Assembly: GCF_013466425.1 (NCBI RefSeq) | Contig: NZ_CP059165.1 | Location: 5,890,001 to 5,954,000 of the forward strand | Length of the DNA stretch: 64,000 bases | From: Mycobacterium vicinigordonae | GTDB lineage: Bacteria > Actinomycetota > Actinomycetes > Mycobacteriales > Mycobacteriaceae | Reading direction: 5' to 3' | In this document: positions 6,964 to 14,690 of the stretch, in pieces | How positions within the stretch are numbered: the first letter of the stretch is position 1 | How the letters are laid out: every line of letters begins with the position of its first letter | Made by a program: the position numbers and the translations under genes | The notes under the pieces: generated by a model | The model's input: the letters and a program-made list of their open reading frames with translations, nothing else | Database searches by the model: none | Told to the model about the DNA's origin: nothing

Positions 6964-7200
6964 ATGAGCGACAAGAATAGTGGTCCCAAGGAAGGCGTCA
7001 AGGGGGTCGCTGAAGGGATCAAGGGCAAAGCCAAGGAGGCCGTCGGCGCCGTCACCGGCAGCGACGACCTGAAGAACGAAGGTCAAGCTCAACAGGATAA
7101 GGCGGACGCCCAGCGCGACGCCGCCAAGAAGGAAGCCGAAGCCGAGTCCGCGCGGGGAGGCGCCAAAGCCGCCGAGGAACGGCAGAAGTCCAACCAGTAG
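6964..7200 (+). CDS. CsbD-like stress protein (mycobacterial MBP1 type)
   Basis: From ATG 6964 the product has 78 residues. The first half carries the CsbD pattern VKGVAEGIKGKAKEAVGAVTG and then DLKNEGQAQQDKADAQ; the rest is an Ala/Glu/Lys/Gln-rich amphipathic helix with no cysteine and no membrane segment. CsbD proteins are small, hydrophilic, abundant in stationary phase or stress, and have no known enzymatic function. The mycobacterial microaggregate-binding protein MBP1 belongs here. An ATG four codons earlier (6952) is possible, but the later start fits the family N terminus. It is followed by a strong hairpin at 7216-7250 and preceded by a SigF-like promoter. Confidence 0.88.
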   Translation: MSDKNSGPKEGVKGVAEGIKGKAKEAVGAVTGSDDLKNEGQAQQDKADAQRDAAKKEAEAESARGGAKAAEERQKSNQ

Positions 7201-7215
7201 GCTCCGTCCGTCTTT

Positions 7216-7250
7216 GCTGTGGCCCCGGATGCCCCGACCGGGGCCACAGC
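7216..7250 (+). terminator. Hairpin terminator after csbD
   Basis: A perfect 13-base-pair stem (GCTGTGGCCCCGG paired with CCGGGGCCACAGC) with a 9-base loop starts 16 bases after the csbD stop. There is no long U-tract, as is usual for mycobacterial intrinsic terminators. Confidence 0.75.
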
Positions 7251-7338
7251 TTCATCTGCCGGAACTCACCCCCGAAAAAGAACTTCGAGATCTAACGCTC
7301 GACGCCGCGGTTGCCTAGCCTGGTAAGGGGTATTGGGA

Positions 7339-8361
7339 ATGACAATGCAGGCAACCAACGGGCCCGGCGACCTGGACGGGGTCGTCGCCATCGGCGCTTC
7401 CGCGGGAGGCGTGGAGGCGCTGTCGAGGCTGGCTGCCGGCCTCTCGTCGGATTTGCCTTACGCCTACTTGGTGACTCTTCACATGCCAGCGAGCGCACCC
7501 AGCCTCCTGGCGCGGATCATCGATCGCTGTGGCCCGTTGCCCGCGGCCACAGCCAAACACGGGCTGAGACTCAAACCCGCACAGATCTACGTCGCCGTGC
7601 CTGATTTCCACCTATTGGTCGCCGACCACCGAACGATGCTGTCGCAGGGGCCGACCGAGAACGGCCACCGGCCAGCAATCAACGCGTTGTTTCGCTCAGT
7701 GGCCGTTGCTTACGGACCACGTGCCATCGGGGTACTGCTCTCGGGTGTGCTCGACGATGGGGTGTTGGGACTGCAGGCAATCCGCTCCCGCGGCGGTTTC
7801 ACGATCGGCCAGACACCCGGCGACGCACTGTTTCCCGCGATGCCCAGCAACGCCTTCAACGCCGGCGTGCTGCGGCGTCAAGCCGCGGCCGCGGACATCG
7901 GCGCCGTACTCAAGGAGCTGGCGCAGCGCAAAATTGAGGAGCGGCAGATGGAGCGCGACACCCAGCTGGAACTGGAAAACCAGATCGCCATGCGACCACG
8001 TTTCACCAGCGATTTCGACACCCAGGAGCTGGGACCTGCATCGGGGTTCACCTGCCCGGACTGCAACGGATCACTGGCCATCCTGGGCGAGGACAATTTT
8101 CGGTGTCGGGTCGGCCACGCGTGGACCCCGGACTCGTTGTTGGCCGCTCGCGACGGCGAAGTCGAAAGCGCACTATGGGTCGCGCTGCGCGGTCTGCAGG
8201 AAAAGGCCAGGTTGGCCAGGCGGTTGGCCGAGAAAGCCAAAGACGAACTGTTGCTTAAGCGGTACAGCGCATTGGCTGAGGAAGCCGAAGGCGCGTTCAC
8301 CGTGCTAAGTGAGCGGCTTGCAAGCGCAAGCCTGCCGCCCGAAGAAGACGCCGATGACTGA
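7339..8361 (+). CDS. CheB-type methylesterase with C-terminal zinc ribbon
   Basis: A 340-residue protein. Residues 12-195 form a CheB methylesterase/deamidase domain with its catalytic triad: Ser21 (GASAGG), His48 (LVTLHMP) and Asp139/140 (LLSGVLDDG). There is no receiver domain in front. After a charged helix (about 196-220) comes an unusual C terminus with Cys239, Cys242, Cys256 and His260 (CPDC and CRVGH), a likely zinc site, then a helical tail. ATG 7339 has AAGGGG 8 bases upstream. The window shows no flagellar or chemoreceptor gene, so the substrate is not a classical MCP here. Its stop overlaps the next ATG (8354). A GGTT-N15-GGGTAT run (7309-7332) overlaps the ribosome binding site and is only a weak SigF candidate. 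Confidence 0.9.
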   Translation: MTMQATNGPGDLDGVVAIGASAGGVEALSRLAAGLSSDLPYAYLVTLHMPASAPSLLARIIDRCGPLPAATAKHGLRLKPAQIYVAVPDFHLLVADHRTMLSQGPTENGHRPAINALFRSVAVAYGPRAIGVLLSGVLDDGVLGLQAIRSRGGFTIGQTPGDALFPAMPSNAFNAGVLRRQAAAADIGAVLKELAQRKIEERQMERDTQLELENQIAMRPRFTSDFDTQELGPASGFTCPDCNGSLAILGEDNFRCRVGHAWTPDSLLAARDGEVESALWVALRGLQEKARLARRLAEKAKDELLLKRYSALAEEAEGAFTVLSERLASASLPPEEDADD

Positions 8362-9109
8362 GACCAGTCGGCATATCCGGGTCGAGGTTGAGCGCCAGCA
8401 CGAAGTGACGTTCCTGACCGCCGAGGGTGTGCTGGACGGTTACACGTACCGGAGTTTCCGCGACACCCTGATCAAGGCCGCGCTGGACGAGCCCCGCGTC
8501 GTGATCGTCGACGTCAACAGTCTCTCCGCTCCGGCGCCCACGGCGTGGTCGGTGTTCACCAGCGCGCGGTGGCACGTCAGCGTTTGGCCAGATGTACCAA
8601 TACTCTTGGTGTGCAACAACACCCGATGCCGACGAGTCCTCGCCAACGGCGTCGCCCGTTATGTGCCGGTACATCCGACTCGCGAAGCGGCACTCGACGC
8701 CGTCCACGACCTGACGTTGTACGGTCGCCGCCGAGCGCGCGCCCAACTGCCCGCCGCTCGGGCCAGCTTAGGTCTAGCTCGGGCGATGGTCCGCGAATGG
8801 CTCACCGCGTGGGACAAGACGGAGTTGATCCCGACTGCCGCTACCGTGGCGACCGTGTTTGTGGACAACGTCCTCGTCCATACTGAAAGCGCCCCGGCAC
8901 TGATTGCCGAAAGTCATCGAGACACCATCACCGTCGCCGTCGAAGACGGCAGCCAGCACCCCGCGGCCCGGCACGAAGATGCCGATCACGGCGCGGATGT
9001 CGTGGCCGGTTTGTCTATCGTCGCTGCCCTGAGCCGGGTATGGGGCAGCACGCCAACATCTTCGGGCAAGACGGTGTGGGCGCTGATCGGTCCCGAAGGC
9101 CAGCTCTGA
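8354..9109 (+). CDS. STAS domain plus RsbW/HATPase-like domain protein
   Basis: A 251-residue protein translationally coupled to the CheB gene (ATG 8354 inside the end of cheB). Residues 1-115 look like a STAS anti-anti-sigma domain (FLTAEGVLDGYTYRSFRDTL, VVIVDVNSL), but the phosphorylatable serine region is degenerate (SAPAPTAWSVF). Residues 130-250 resemble the RsbW-like ATPase fold (VATVFVDNVLVHT as N-box region, then VAGLSIVAALSRVWG in place of the G2 box). The canonical N-box Asn is kept in FVDNVL, but the DxGxG box is poor, so kinase activity is doubtful. Proteins of this kind act in partner-switching sigma control. With CheB before and CheR after, it probably forms a sensory module. 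Confidence 0.75.
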   Translation: MTETSRHIRVEVERQHEVTFLTAEGVLDGYTYRSFRDTLIKAALDEPRVVIVDVNSLSAPAPTAWSVFTSARWHVSVWPDVPILLVCNNTRCRRVLANGVARYVPVHPTREAALDAVHDLTLYGRRRARAQLPAARASLGLARAMVREWLTAWDKTELIPTAATVATVFVDNVLVHTESAPALIAESHRDTITVAVEDGSQHPAARHEDADHGADVVAGLSIVAALSRVWGSTPTSSGKTVWALIGPEGQL

Positions 9110-9163
9110 CACGGCGAGTAGTCTGCAAGTGCCTCGGCACGGCAGCCACGGGACGGAATCCGC

Positions 9164-11032
9164 ATGAACGACACTCCTGATGAATCTTTCGAGGCGTTGC
9201 TGCGGTACATGCGGGATACTCGAGGCTTCGATTTCACGGGATACAAGCGCAACTCGCTCATGCGCCGCGTTCGCCATCGCATGGACCAGGCCGGGTGCTC
9301 CACTTTCGAGGAATACCTGGACGCGCTGCAGGCCGGTTCGGACGAATTCGCCTCGCTGTTCACCACAATTCTGATCAATGTCACCGCCTTCTTCCGGGAC
9401 GCCGATGCCTGGGACTTCATCGCCGGTGACGTCATTCCGCGACTGCTGGCCGAGCGTGGTCCCAATGACCCGATTCGGGTGTGGAGTGCGGGATGCGCGT
9501 CTGGACAGGAGGCTTATACGCTGGCCATGTTGTTGACCGAGGCGATGGAACCCAACGCGTTCCGGCAACGCGTCAAGATCTACGCCACCGACATCGACGA
9601 GGAGGCTCTGGCCCAGGCGCGCACGGCCTGCTACGACGCCAGGGCCGTCGAGTCGGTGCCACCAGCATTGCTGGATCGCTACTTCGACCAGGTCAATGGG
9701 CGGTATCTCTTCCGCAAGGATCTACGCCGAGCAGTCATCTTCGGCCGTAATGACCTCGTCAAAGATGCACCGATCTCGCGTGTCGATCTGCTGGTCTGCC
9801 GCAACACGCTCATGTATCTGAATGCCGAGACCCAACGACACGTCGTCAGCAGGTTGCATTTCGCCCTTGCGCCGCAGGGGACGCTGTTCCTCGGGCACGC
9901 CGAGATGCTGCTGAGTCACGGCGACCGATTCACACCGCTGAACCTGAAAAACCGGATATTCCGCAAGGCCATCGGTTCACCAGGCGGCATCGATCGCTAC
10001 GACCCCGCTTCGAGCTACTACGAAAGGCACAGCGAATTGCCTGGCCTGGCGACGATTCGAGAGCTGGCTTTTCGCGCCAGTCCGGTAGCCCAGATCGTGG
10101 TCACCGGCGAGGACACCGTCGCAATGATCAACCTGCAGGCCGAGGCCACATTCGGGCTCTCCGCGCGCGACATCGGCCGGCTGCTTCGCGATCTCGAGGT
10201 GTCCTACCGTCCGGTCGAGCTGCGCGCCTATGTCGAGCAGGCCAAGGTGGAACGGCGCCCCGCGCGAATCCAGGACGTCAAATGGCAGCGCCCCGGCGCT
10301 GAAACGGTGTGGTACGAGATCCACGTCAACCCCCTCATCGACACAGAGAACGGGCTTCTCGGAGTGTCGATCGTGTTCTTCGACGTAACAGCGACGCGTG
10401 CCCTACTGGACAAGCTCCTGCAGACAAATCGCCAACTCGAGGCGGCATACGAGGAACTGCAATCGACGAACGAGGAGCTGGAAACTACCAACGAAGAGTT
10501 GCAGTCCACGGTGGAGGAACTCGAAACCACGAATGAGGAATTGCAGTCCACCAACGAAGAACTCGAAACGATAAACGAGGAGATGCAGTCCACCAACGAC
10601 GAGCTGCACAACATCAACGACACTCTTCGTGAACGCACCATCGAACTGGACGACGCGAAGAATTTCCTGGACTCCCTGATCAACTCGATCCCGCTGGGGA
10701 TGGTGGTGGTGGACCGGGAGATGCGGGTCGTCGCGTGGAACCGCGGGTGCGAAGAGCTGTGGGGTCTGCGGGCTCACGAGACGACAGGCGCGTCCTGGTC
10801 CTCCTTGGATATCGACTTGCCGATGGAGACAGTGCGACCGCTGATCGGTAATGCCTTTGTCGACCCGGACAGCTCCGGCCAGACGGTTGTGGATTCGGTG
10901 AACCGGCGCGGACGCTCGACCCGATTGCGCGTCACGTGCACGTCGTTCCGCGGCGCCGATCGTGGTGTTAAAGGGGCGCTGCTGCTTATGGAGGTGCTGG
11001 ACCCCGCCGCGGCGCCGACGACGCACCCATGA
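9164..11032 (+). CDS. CheR methyltransferase with PAS domains and coiled coil
   Basis: A 622-residue cytoplasmic protein. Residues 1-275 are a complete CheR: helical N-terminal domain (YKRNSLMRRVRHRM), SAM motif at 107-123 (WSAGCASGQEAYTLAML), ATDIDEEAL, and the DLLVCRNTLMYL region. Residues about 295-415 and 500-605 are PAS-like (RASPVAQIVVTGED and SIPLGMVVVDREMRVVAWN). Between them, around 420-495, is a striking heptad coiled coil built from LQSTNEELETTNEE units. In other bacteria CheB, CheR, the same coiled coil and PAS are fused with a histidine kinase; here CheB is separate and no kinase domain is present. It probably modifies a non-MCP target in a PAS-sensed stress response. Its 3' end overlaps the convergent CheB gene by 47 bases. 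Confidence 0.92.
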   Translation: MNDTPDESFEALLRYMRDTRGFDFTGYKRNSLMRRVRHRMDQAGCSTFEEYLDALQAGSDEFASLFTTILINVTAFFRDADAWDFIAGDVIPRLLAERGPNDPIRVWSAGCASGQEAYTLAMLLTEAMEPNAFRQRVKIYATDIDEEALAQARTACYDARAVESVPPALLDRYFDQVNGRYLFRKDLRRAVIFGRNDLVKDAPISRVDLLVCRNTLMYLNAETQRHVVSRLHFALAPQGTLFLGHAEMLLSHGDRFTPLNLKNRIFRKAIGSPGGIDRYDPASSYYERHSELPGLATIRELAFRASPVAQIVVTGEDTVAMINLQAEATFGLSARDIGRLLRDLEVSYRPVELRAYVEQAKVERRPARIQDVKWQRPGAETVWYEIHVNPLIDTENGLLGVSIVFFDVTATRALLDKLLQTNRQLEAAYEELQSTNEELETTNEELQSTVEELETTNEELQSTNEELETINEEMQSTNDELHNINDTLRERTIELDDAKNFLDSLINSIPLGMVVVDREMRVVAWNRGCEELWGLRAHETTGASWSSLDIDLPMETVRPLIGNAFVDPDSSGQTVVDSVNRRGRSTRLRVTCTSFRGADRGVKGALLLMEVLDPAAAPTTHP

Positions 11033-11597
11033 CGATCGCGGTGACCACACGGCCGATCTCTGCGACTGGAAGCACCAGCTCGGCACCTGCTTGGGCGGCC
11101 GCAGTCGGCATTGACGAGAATTGGGCTGTTTGCGAGCTCTCCGCGATCACAAGGGCGCCGGCACGTTCCATCGCCTTGGTCCCTTCCGCGCCGTCGTGAC
11201 CAAGACCGGATAACACCACGGCAAGCCCGCGCGGGCCATAGGATCTGGCCAGCGACGCTAGCAATACGTCAAAACGCGGGGTATAGGGCTTTTCGAGAGC
11301 TCGCAACCTACATGAACGGTCCGGCGACAGCTCAAGGTGCATCGCCGGCGGACAGACGACGACCTCGCCGGGCCGAAGGATCTGGCCGTCCTGTGCCCAC
11401 GTGACGTGACGCCCGGAATTCCTGGCCAGGATCGCCGGCAGCACACTGCTGTGGCCACCGAGATGCTGCTGCACCACAATGGCGGCCGGAAAGTCCGACG
11501 GCAGGTCATGCAGGACGGTCGACAAGGGATGTAGGCCGCCGGCCGATGCGAGAAGTGCCACCACGTCGATAGCCGTGCGTCGCACATCACTGACCAT
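10986..11597 (-). CDS. Second CheB-type methylesterase
   Basis: A 203-residue single-domain CheB. The catalytic triad is intact: Ser18 (LLASAGG), His45 (VVQQHLGG) and Asp135 (LSGLGHDGAEGT). ATG 11597 is preferred over a longer frame from 11672, whose extra residues have no family match. Unlike the first CheB it lacks the zinc ribbon. It reads toward the CheR-PAS gene and overlaps it, an antisense arrangement that could couple the two genes' expression. Having one CheR facing two CheB proteins suggests reversible methylation of more than one target. Confidence 0.88.
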   Translation of the reverse strand: MVSDVRRTAIDVVALLASAGGLHPLSTVLHDLPSDFPAAIVVQQHLGGHSSVLPAILARNSGRHVTWAQDGQILRPGEVVVCPPAMHLELSPDRSCRLRALEKPYTPRFDVLLASLARSYGPRGLAVVLSGLGHDGAEGTKAMERAGALVIAESSQTAQFSSMPTAAAQAGAELVLPVAEIGRVVTAIVMGASSAPRRGPAPP

Positions 11598-11716
11598 CCC
11601 ATAAGTGTCCCCCCTGAGGGCCACGCCCACAGTGCGGAACGGATTTTCCCTTCGCTTGTGCGTCCAGAACACTCGCGGCCGCCAATATCCATTAAACGAA
11701 CCGCTCGGTCACCAAC

Positions 11717-11740
11717 GTTTACGCCCTACCGACCCGGGTA
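11717..11740 (+). promoter_or_regulatory. SigF-type promoter, exact match, for the GT4 gene
   Basis: GTTT, 15 bases, GGGTA, ending 50 bases before the GTG at 11791. It fits the mycobacterial SigF consensus without mismatch. Confidence 0.65.
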
Positions 11741-11790
11741 CGCCATGACTTCCAAGCTCGCCCCCGAAATACTTGAGGAATGACGACCTA

Positions 11791-12960
11791 GTGCATATCG
11801 CGATCGTCTGCGGAGACGATGTCCGCACCGAGGTGGGCGCTCGCGTCGGTGCCGGTCTAGGAGAATTTTGCGCCGCGCTTGCGAGCCAAAGACATTCGGT
11901 CACCGTCTACCCCCGGCAACTCGATCAATTCCCACCCGCGACCGAGCACCCGTATCGGGTCATGCCGGCGGCAGTCGGCCCGACTGGCCACGTGACCCCG
12001 CTCGACGCGCTGCCTTACATAAGCGCGTGGGCCGCGCTACTCGACCGAGCGTGGTCGTCAAATCCACCGGACATCGTGCATGCATTCGGTTGGCTGGGGG
12101 GCCTGGCGGCCCAATTGGCGGCGCGCCGTAACGAGTTACGGGTTGTCCAGAGCTTTTACGGGATGGCTGCAACGGCGGGGCCGACGGCCGAGACCGAGCG
12201 CGTACGCCTAGAGCCGTTGCTGATCCGTAACGCAAGCTGGGTCACTGGCGGCAGCGGCAGCGAAGTCGATGCACTGACGAGGCTGCGTCGCAAACGAGCT
12301 CAGCTGTCGGTCCTGTCCACCGGCGTTGATACCGAACGCTTTTCGCCCGCCGAGTGCAGGCCGACCGGCAGCGGTTTGACTCGCGTCCTGCAGTTGGAAC
12401 CAAATGCCATGCCATGCAGCGGTTTTGACAAGGTCATTCGGTTCTTGCCGAGACTTCCTGAAGTTGAATTGGTTCTTGCCCAAACTAGCGGGGCAGACAC
12501 CGCACATAGCCGGGACCGGGCCGCACTCAAACGCTTGGCCGGCAAGCTTCGCGTAGGCGACCGGGTTCGATTCGCGGGCAAGGTTTCTGGCGAAGAGCTA
12601 CCGACGTTGCTGCGCTCTGCCGACGTGGTCGTGTGCACGCCGCAACGGGCGCCGCGCGCGACAACAGCGTTGCAGGCCATGGCCAGCGGGGTGGTAGTCG
12701 TAGCTGCGGCCGTCGACGCCCTGATCGACACGGTCGTCAACGACGTCACAGGAATACTGGTCCCGCCGAACAAGCCGCAAGAACTGTTTTCAGCCTTCAA
12801 ATATCTTCAGACAGATCGGTTCCCGCGGGAGAGCATGGGTGCGGCCGGTCGGGCCCGCGCGATCTCGCGCTTCACCTGGGATCGGGTCGCCCTCGACGCG
12901 CTCGGCGTGTACCAACATGTCACCAGCAGCGGCAGCGTGAAGACGAAAACCACAGCATAA
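11791..12960 (+). CDS. Family 4 glycosyltransferase
   Basis: A 389-residue GT-B fold enzyme. It begins HIAIVCGDDV followed by VGAGLGEFCAALA. The donor half has VLSTGVDTERFSP, then RFAGKVSGEELPTLLRSADVVVCTP, and the final ATTALQAMASGVVVVAAAVDAL where family 4 has its EAMA signature (the usual Glu is replaced by Gln). GTG 11791 has GAGGA 11 bases upstream; a TTG at 11773 is the alternative. The loss of the conserved Glu may reduce or change activity. It is preceded by an exact SigF-type promoter and followed 12 bases later by an AraC-family regulator. Confidence 0.85.
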   Translation: MHIAIVCGDDVRTEVGARVGAGLGEFCAALASQRHSVTVYPRQLDQFPPATEHPYRVMPAAVGPTGHVTPLDALPYISAWAALLDRAWSSNPPDIVHAFGWLGGLAAQLAARRNELRVVQSFYGMAATAGPTAETERVRLEPLLIRNASWVTGGSGSEVDALTRLRRKRAQLSVLSTGVDTERFSPAECRPTGSGLTRVLQLEPNAMPCSGFDKVIRFLPRLPEVELVLAQTSGADTAHSRDRAALKRLAGKLRVGDRVRFAGKVSGEELPTLLRSADVVVCTPQRAPRATTALQAMASGVVVVAAAVDALIDTVVNDVTGILVPPNKPQELFSAFKYLQTDRFPRESMGAAGRARAISRFTWDRVALDALGVYQHVTSSGSVKTKTTA

Positions 12961-12972
12961 GGCGAATTGCCA

Positions 12973-13965
12973 GTGCCATCCGCGATGAGCGGCGATGATA
13001 ACAATGTCACCGACCGCGCCGCTGGGTATGCCCTCCGGTACCAGCATTTACACAGCGCCGATGCCGAAGCGGTGAATCGCATCTTGACCGAGGCCTACCC
13101 TTCGGGCTGGCGGGTCTCCCGCCTTTCTCACAGTGCGACAATCACCCACCGGCGATTCGTGACGGAATGGGCAGTGCTGGACGAAGTGCAGATCGACGGT
13201 CGAGCGATCTGCGAAATCCGTCCCGTCGACGCAGTGGTGGCAATCCAGCCTCGGGCAGGAACCATGGCGGTAGCCAGCGACCCCGCCGGAAGGTTGAAAA
13301 CTCCAGTTATTGCCACCGAAGACATGCCGAACGTGATACACGCCAATACCGCACGCTTCCACGTGGTGAGCGTGGATGGGCGACTCTTGAACCGGGTCGC
13401 TGCCGAAGACCGCCAGTCGGTGCCCCAGATTGTTCGGTTTCTCGATTACCGCGCGCGGACCGAGGGCGCCGCGCGACGCTTCACGCAAGCGCTCGACTAC
13501 GTCGTCACCAGCTTCGGGAGCGCGGAGAGCGCCCATCAGCCGATGCTGGTCGGGGCGGCCGCACGCCTGCTGAGCGCCGCGCTACTGGAGTGCTTTCCAT
13601 GCAATACCAGCGCCGGACGAGATTTGCTGAACGACCCGCACCTTCCGCCGGCACTGAAAGGGGCGATCTCGCTGATTCATCGCCACGCCGCGGACGGCAT
13701 CGGCGTCGTCGACGTCGCTGAGTCGCTGCGGATAACCCCGCGAGCGGTCCAGTACCTGTTTCGGCACCACCTGGACACCACGCCGACCGACTATCTCCGC
13801 CGAATCCGCTTACACCGCGCCCATCAGGACTTGCTGGGCAGCGATCGAGCTACGACGACAGTAGGCGAGATAGCCCAGCGCTGGGGATTCAGACACGCAG
13901 GCCGGTTCGCCGCGCTCTACCGGCGCAGTTACGGCCAGAGCCCGCACTCCACTCTGCAACATTGA
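12973..13965 (+). CDS. AraC-family transcriptional regulator
   Basis: A 330-residue protein. The C-terminal 100 residues carry the double helix-turn-helix of AraC/XylS (ISLIHRHAADGIGVVDVAESL, RAVQYLFRHHLDTTPTDYLR, then VGEIAQRWGFRHAGRFAALYRR). The N-terminal 200 residues resemble the AraC ligand-binding-like region (a SATITHRRFVTEWAVLDE stretch) but no ligand can be named. GTG 12973 sits 8 bases after AAGGCG; ATG 12985 is the alternative. It follows the glycosyltransferase gene closely and is likely on the same SigF-driven transcript. Targets are unknown. Confidence 0.88.
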   Translation: MPSAMSGDDNNVTDRAAGYALRYQHLHSADAEAVNRILTEAYPSGWRVSRLSHSATITHRRFVTEWAVLDEVQIDGRAICEIRPVDAVVAIQPRAGTMAVASDPAGRLKTPVIATEDMPNVIHANTARFHVVSVDGRLLNRVAAEDRQSVPQIVRFLDYRARTEGAARRFTQALDYVVTSFGSAESAHQPMLVGAAARLLSAALLECFPCNTSAGRDLLNDPHLPPALKGAISLIHRHAADGIGVVDVAESLRITPRAVQYLFRHHLDTTPTDYLRRIRLHRAHQDLLGSDRATTTVGEIAQRWGFRHAGRFAALYRRSYGQSPHSTLQH

Positions 13966-13971
13966 GCGTTG

Positions 13972-14622
13972 CTAGAGCACTTCGCGCGGCGCGCGCAGCA
14001 GGCGATCAACCCGATACGCTGCATCATCGTCTTCGTCGTCGCGTGCGCTGATCTCGGCGACCACGCGTTCAGCAATATTGCGCAGCTTGACGTTGGACTC
14101 CTGCGAGAGCTTGACCAGTAGTTCGAACGCTGCGTCCGAGCCGACGCCGTACCTGAGCATGAGGATGCCCATCGCCTGGTTGATCACCGCGCGGCGGGAA
14201 TCGACGGCCAGCAGTGCCTCACTGAGGTGCTTCTGCAGGTCGGCATCGTACTGTTCGGTGACGTCGATGTAGAACCCGCCGATTCCGAGCAGCCGTCCAT
14301 CTGGGCCCGGGAATCGGTCCCCGACCACCACCACGACATGCGTCTCGCCGCGGGTGTCGACGATACGGTGCCGGCTGCTGAACGCGGTGCCGTGCCGACG
14401 GATCTGTTCGATCAGTTCAGCAATGTTCGGTTTATCATCCGGATGTTTGTGTTTGAGCAGCAATTGCGTAGTCGGAGTGATGCTGCCGGGCGTGTACCCG
14501 TGCATCCGGGCGACTTCTTCCGACCATTCCCAACGGTCCTCACGCGTCAGATAACGAAACCGTCCTACCGGCGGCCACCGTCGGCCCCTCTTTCGCCGCG
14601 AATCTGCGCACACCAGCTTCAT
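13972..14622 (-). CDS. PAS-ANTAR RNA-binding antiterminator
   Basis: A 216-residue protein. Residues 18-125 form a PAS domain (FRYLTREDRWEWSEEVARMHG, HRIVDTRGETHVV, GIGGFYIDVTEQ). Residues 127-190 form an ANTAR domain with the hallmark three-helix pattern (LAVDSRRAVINQAMGILM, then AAFELLVKLSQESNVKLRNIAERVV). ANTAR proteins bind paired hexaloop stem-loops in nascent RNA and stop transcription termination. In mycobacteria such PAS-ANTAR proteins are partners of heat- or stress-type regulation but their targets are poorly known. The first 17 residues are very basic and the true start could be further in. It lies between the AraC gene (convergent) and topoisomerase IB. Confidence 0.88.
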   Translation of the reverse strand: MKLVCADSRRKRGRRWPPVGRFRYLTREDRWEWSEEVARMHGYTPGSITPTTQLLLKHKHPDDKPNIAELIEQIRRHGTAFSSRHRIVDTRGETHVVVVVGDRFPGPDGRLLGIGGFYIDVTEQYDADLQKHLSEALLAVDSRRAVINQAMGILMLRYGVGSDAAFELLVKLSQESNVKLRNIAERVVAEISARDDEDDDAAYRVDRLLRAPREVL

Positions 14623-14690
14623 AGTATTCGGACCTACCGGCGCGCGGTGTGAAAGCCAGCATTCCTGCTTGCGTAAAAATCGGGTGAGCG

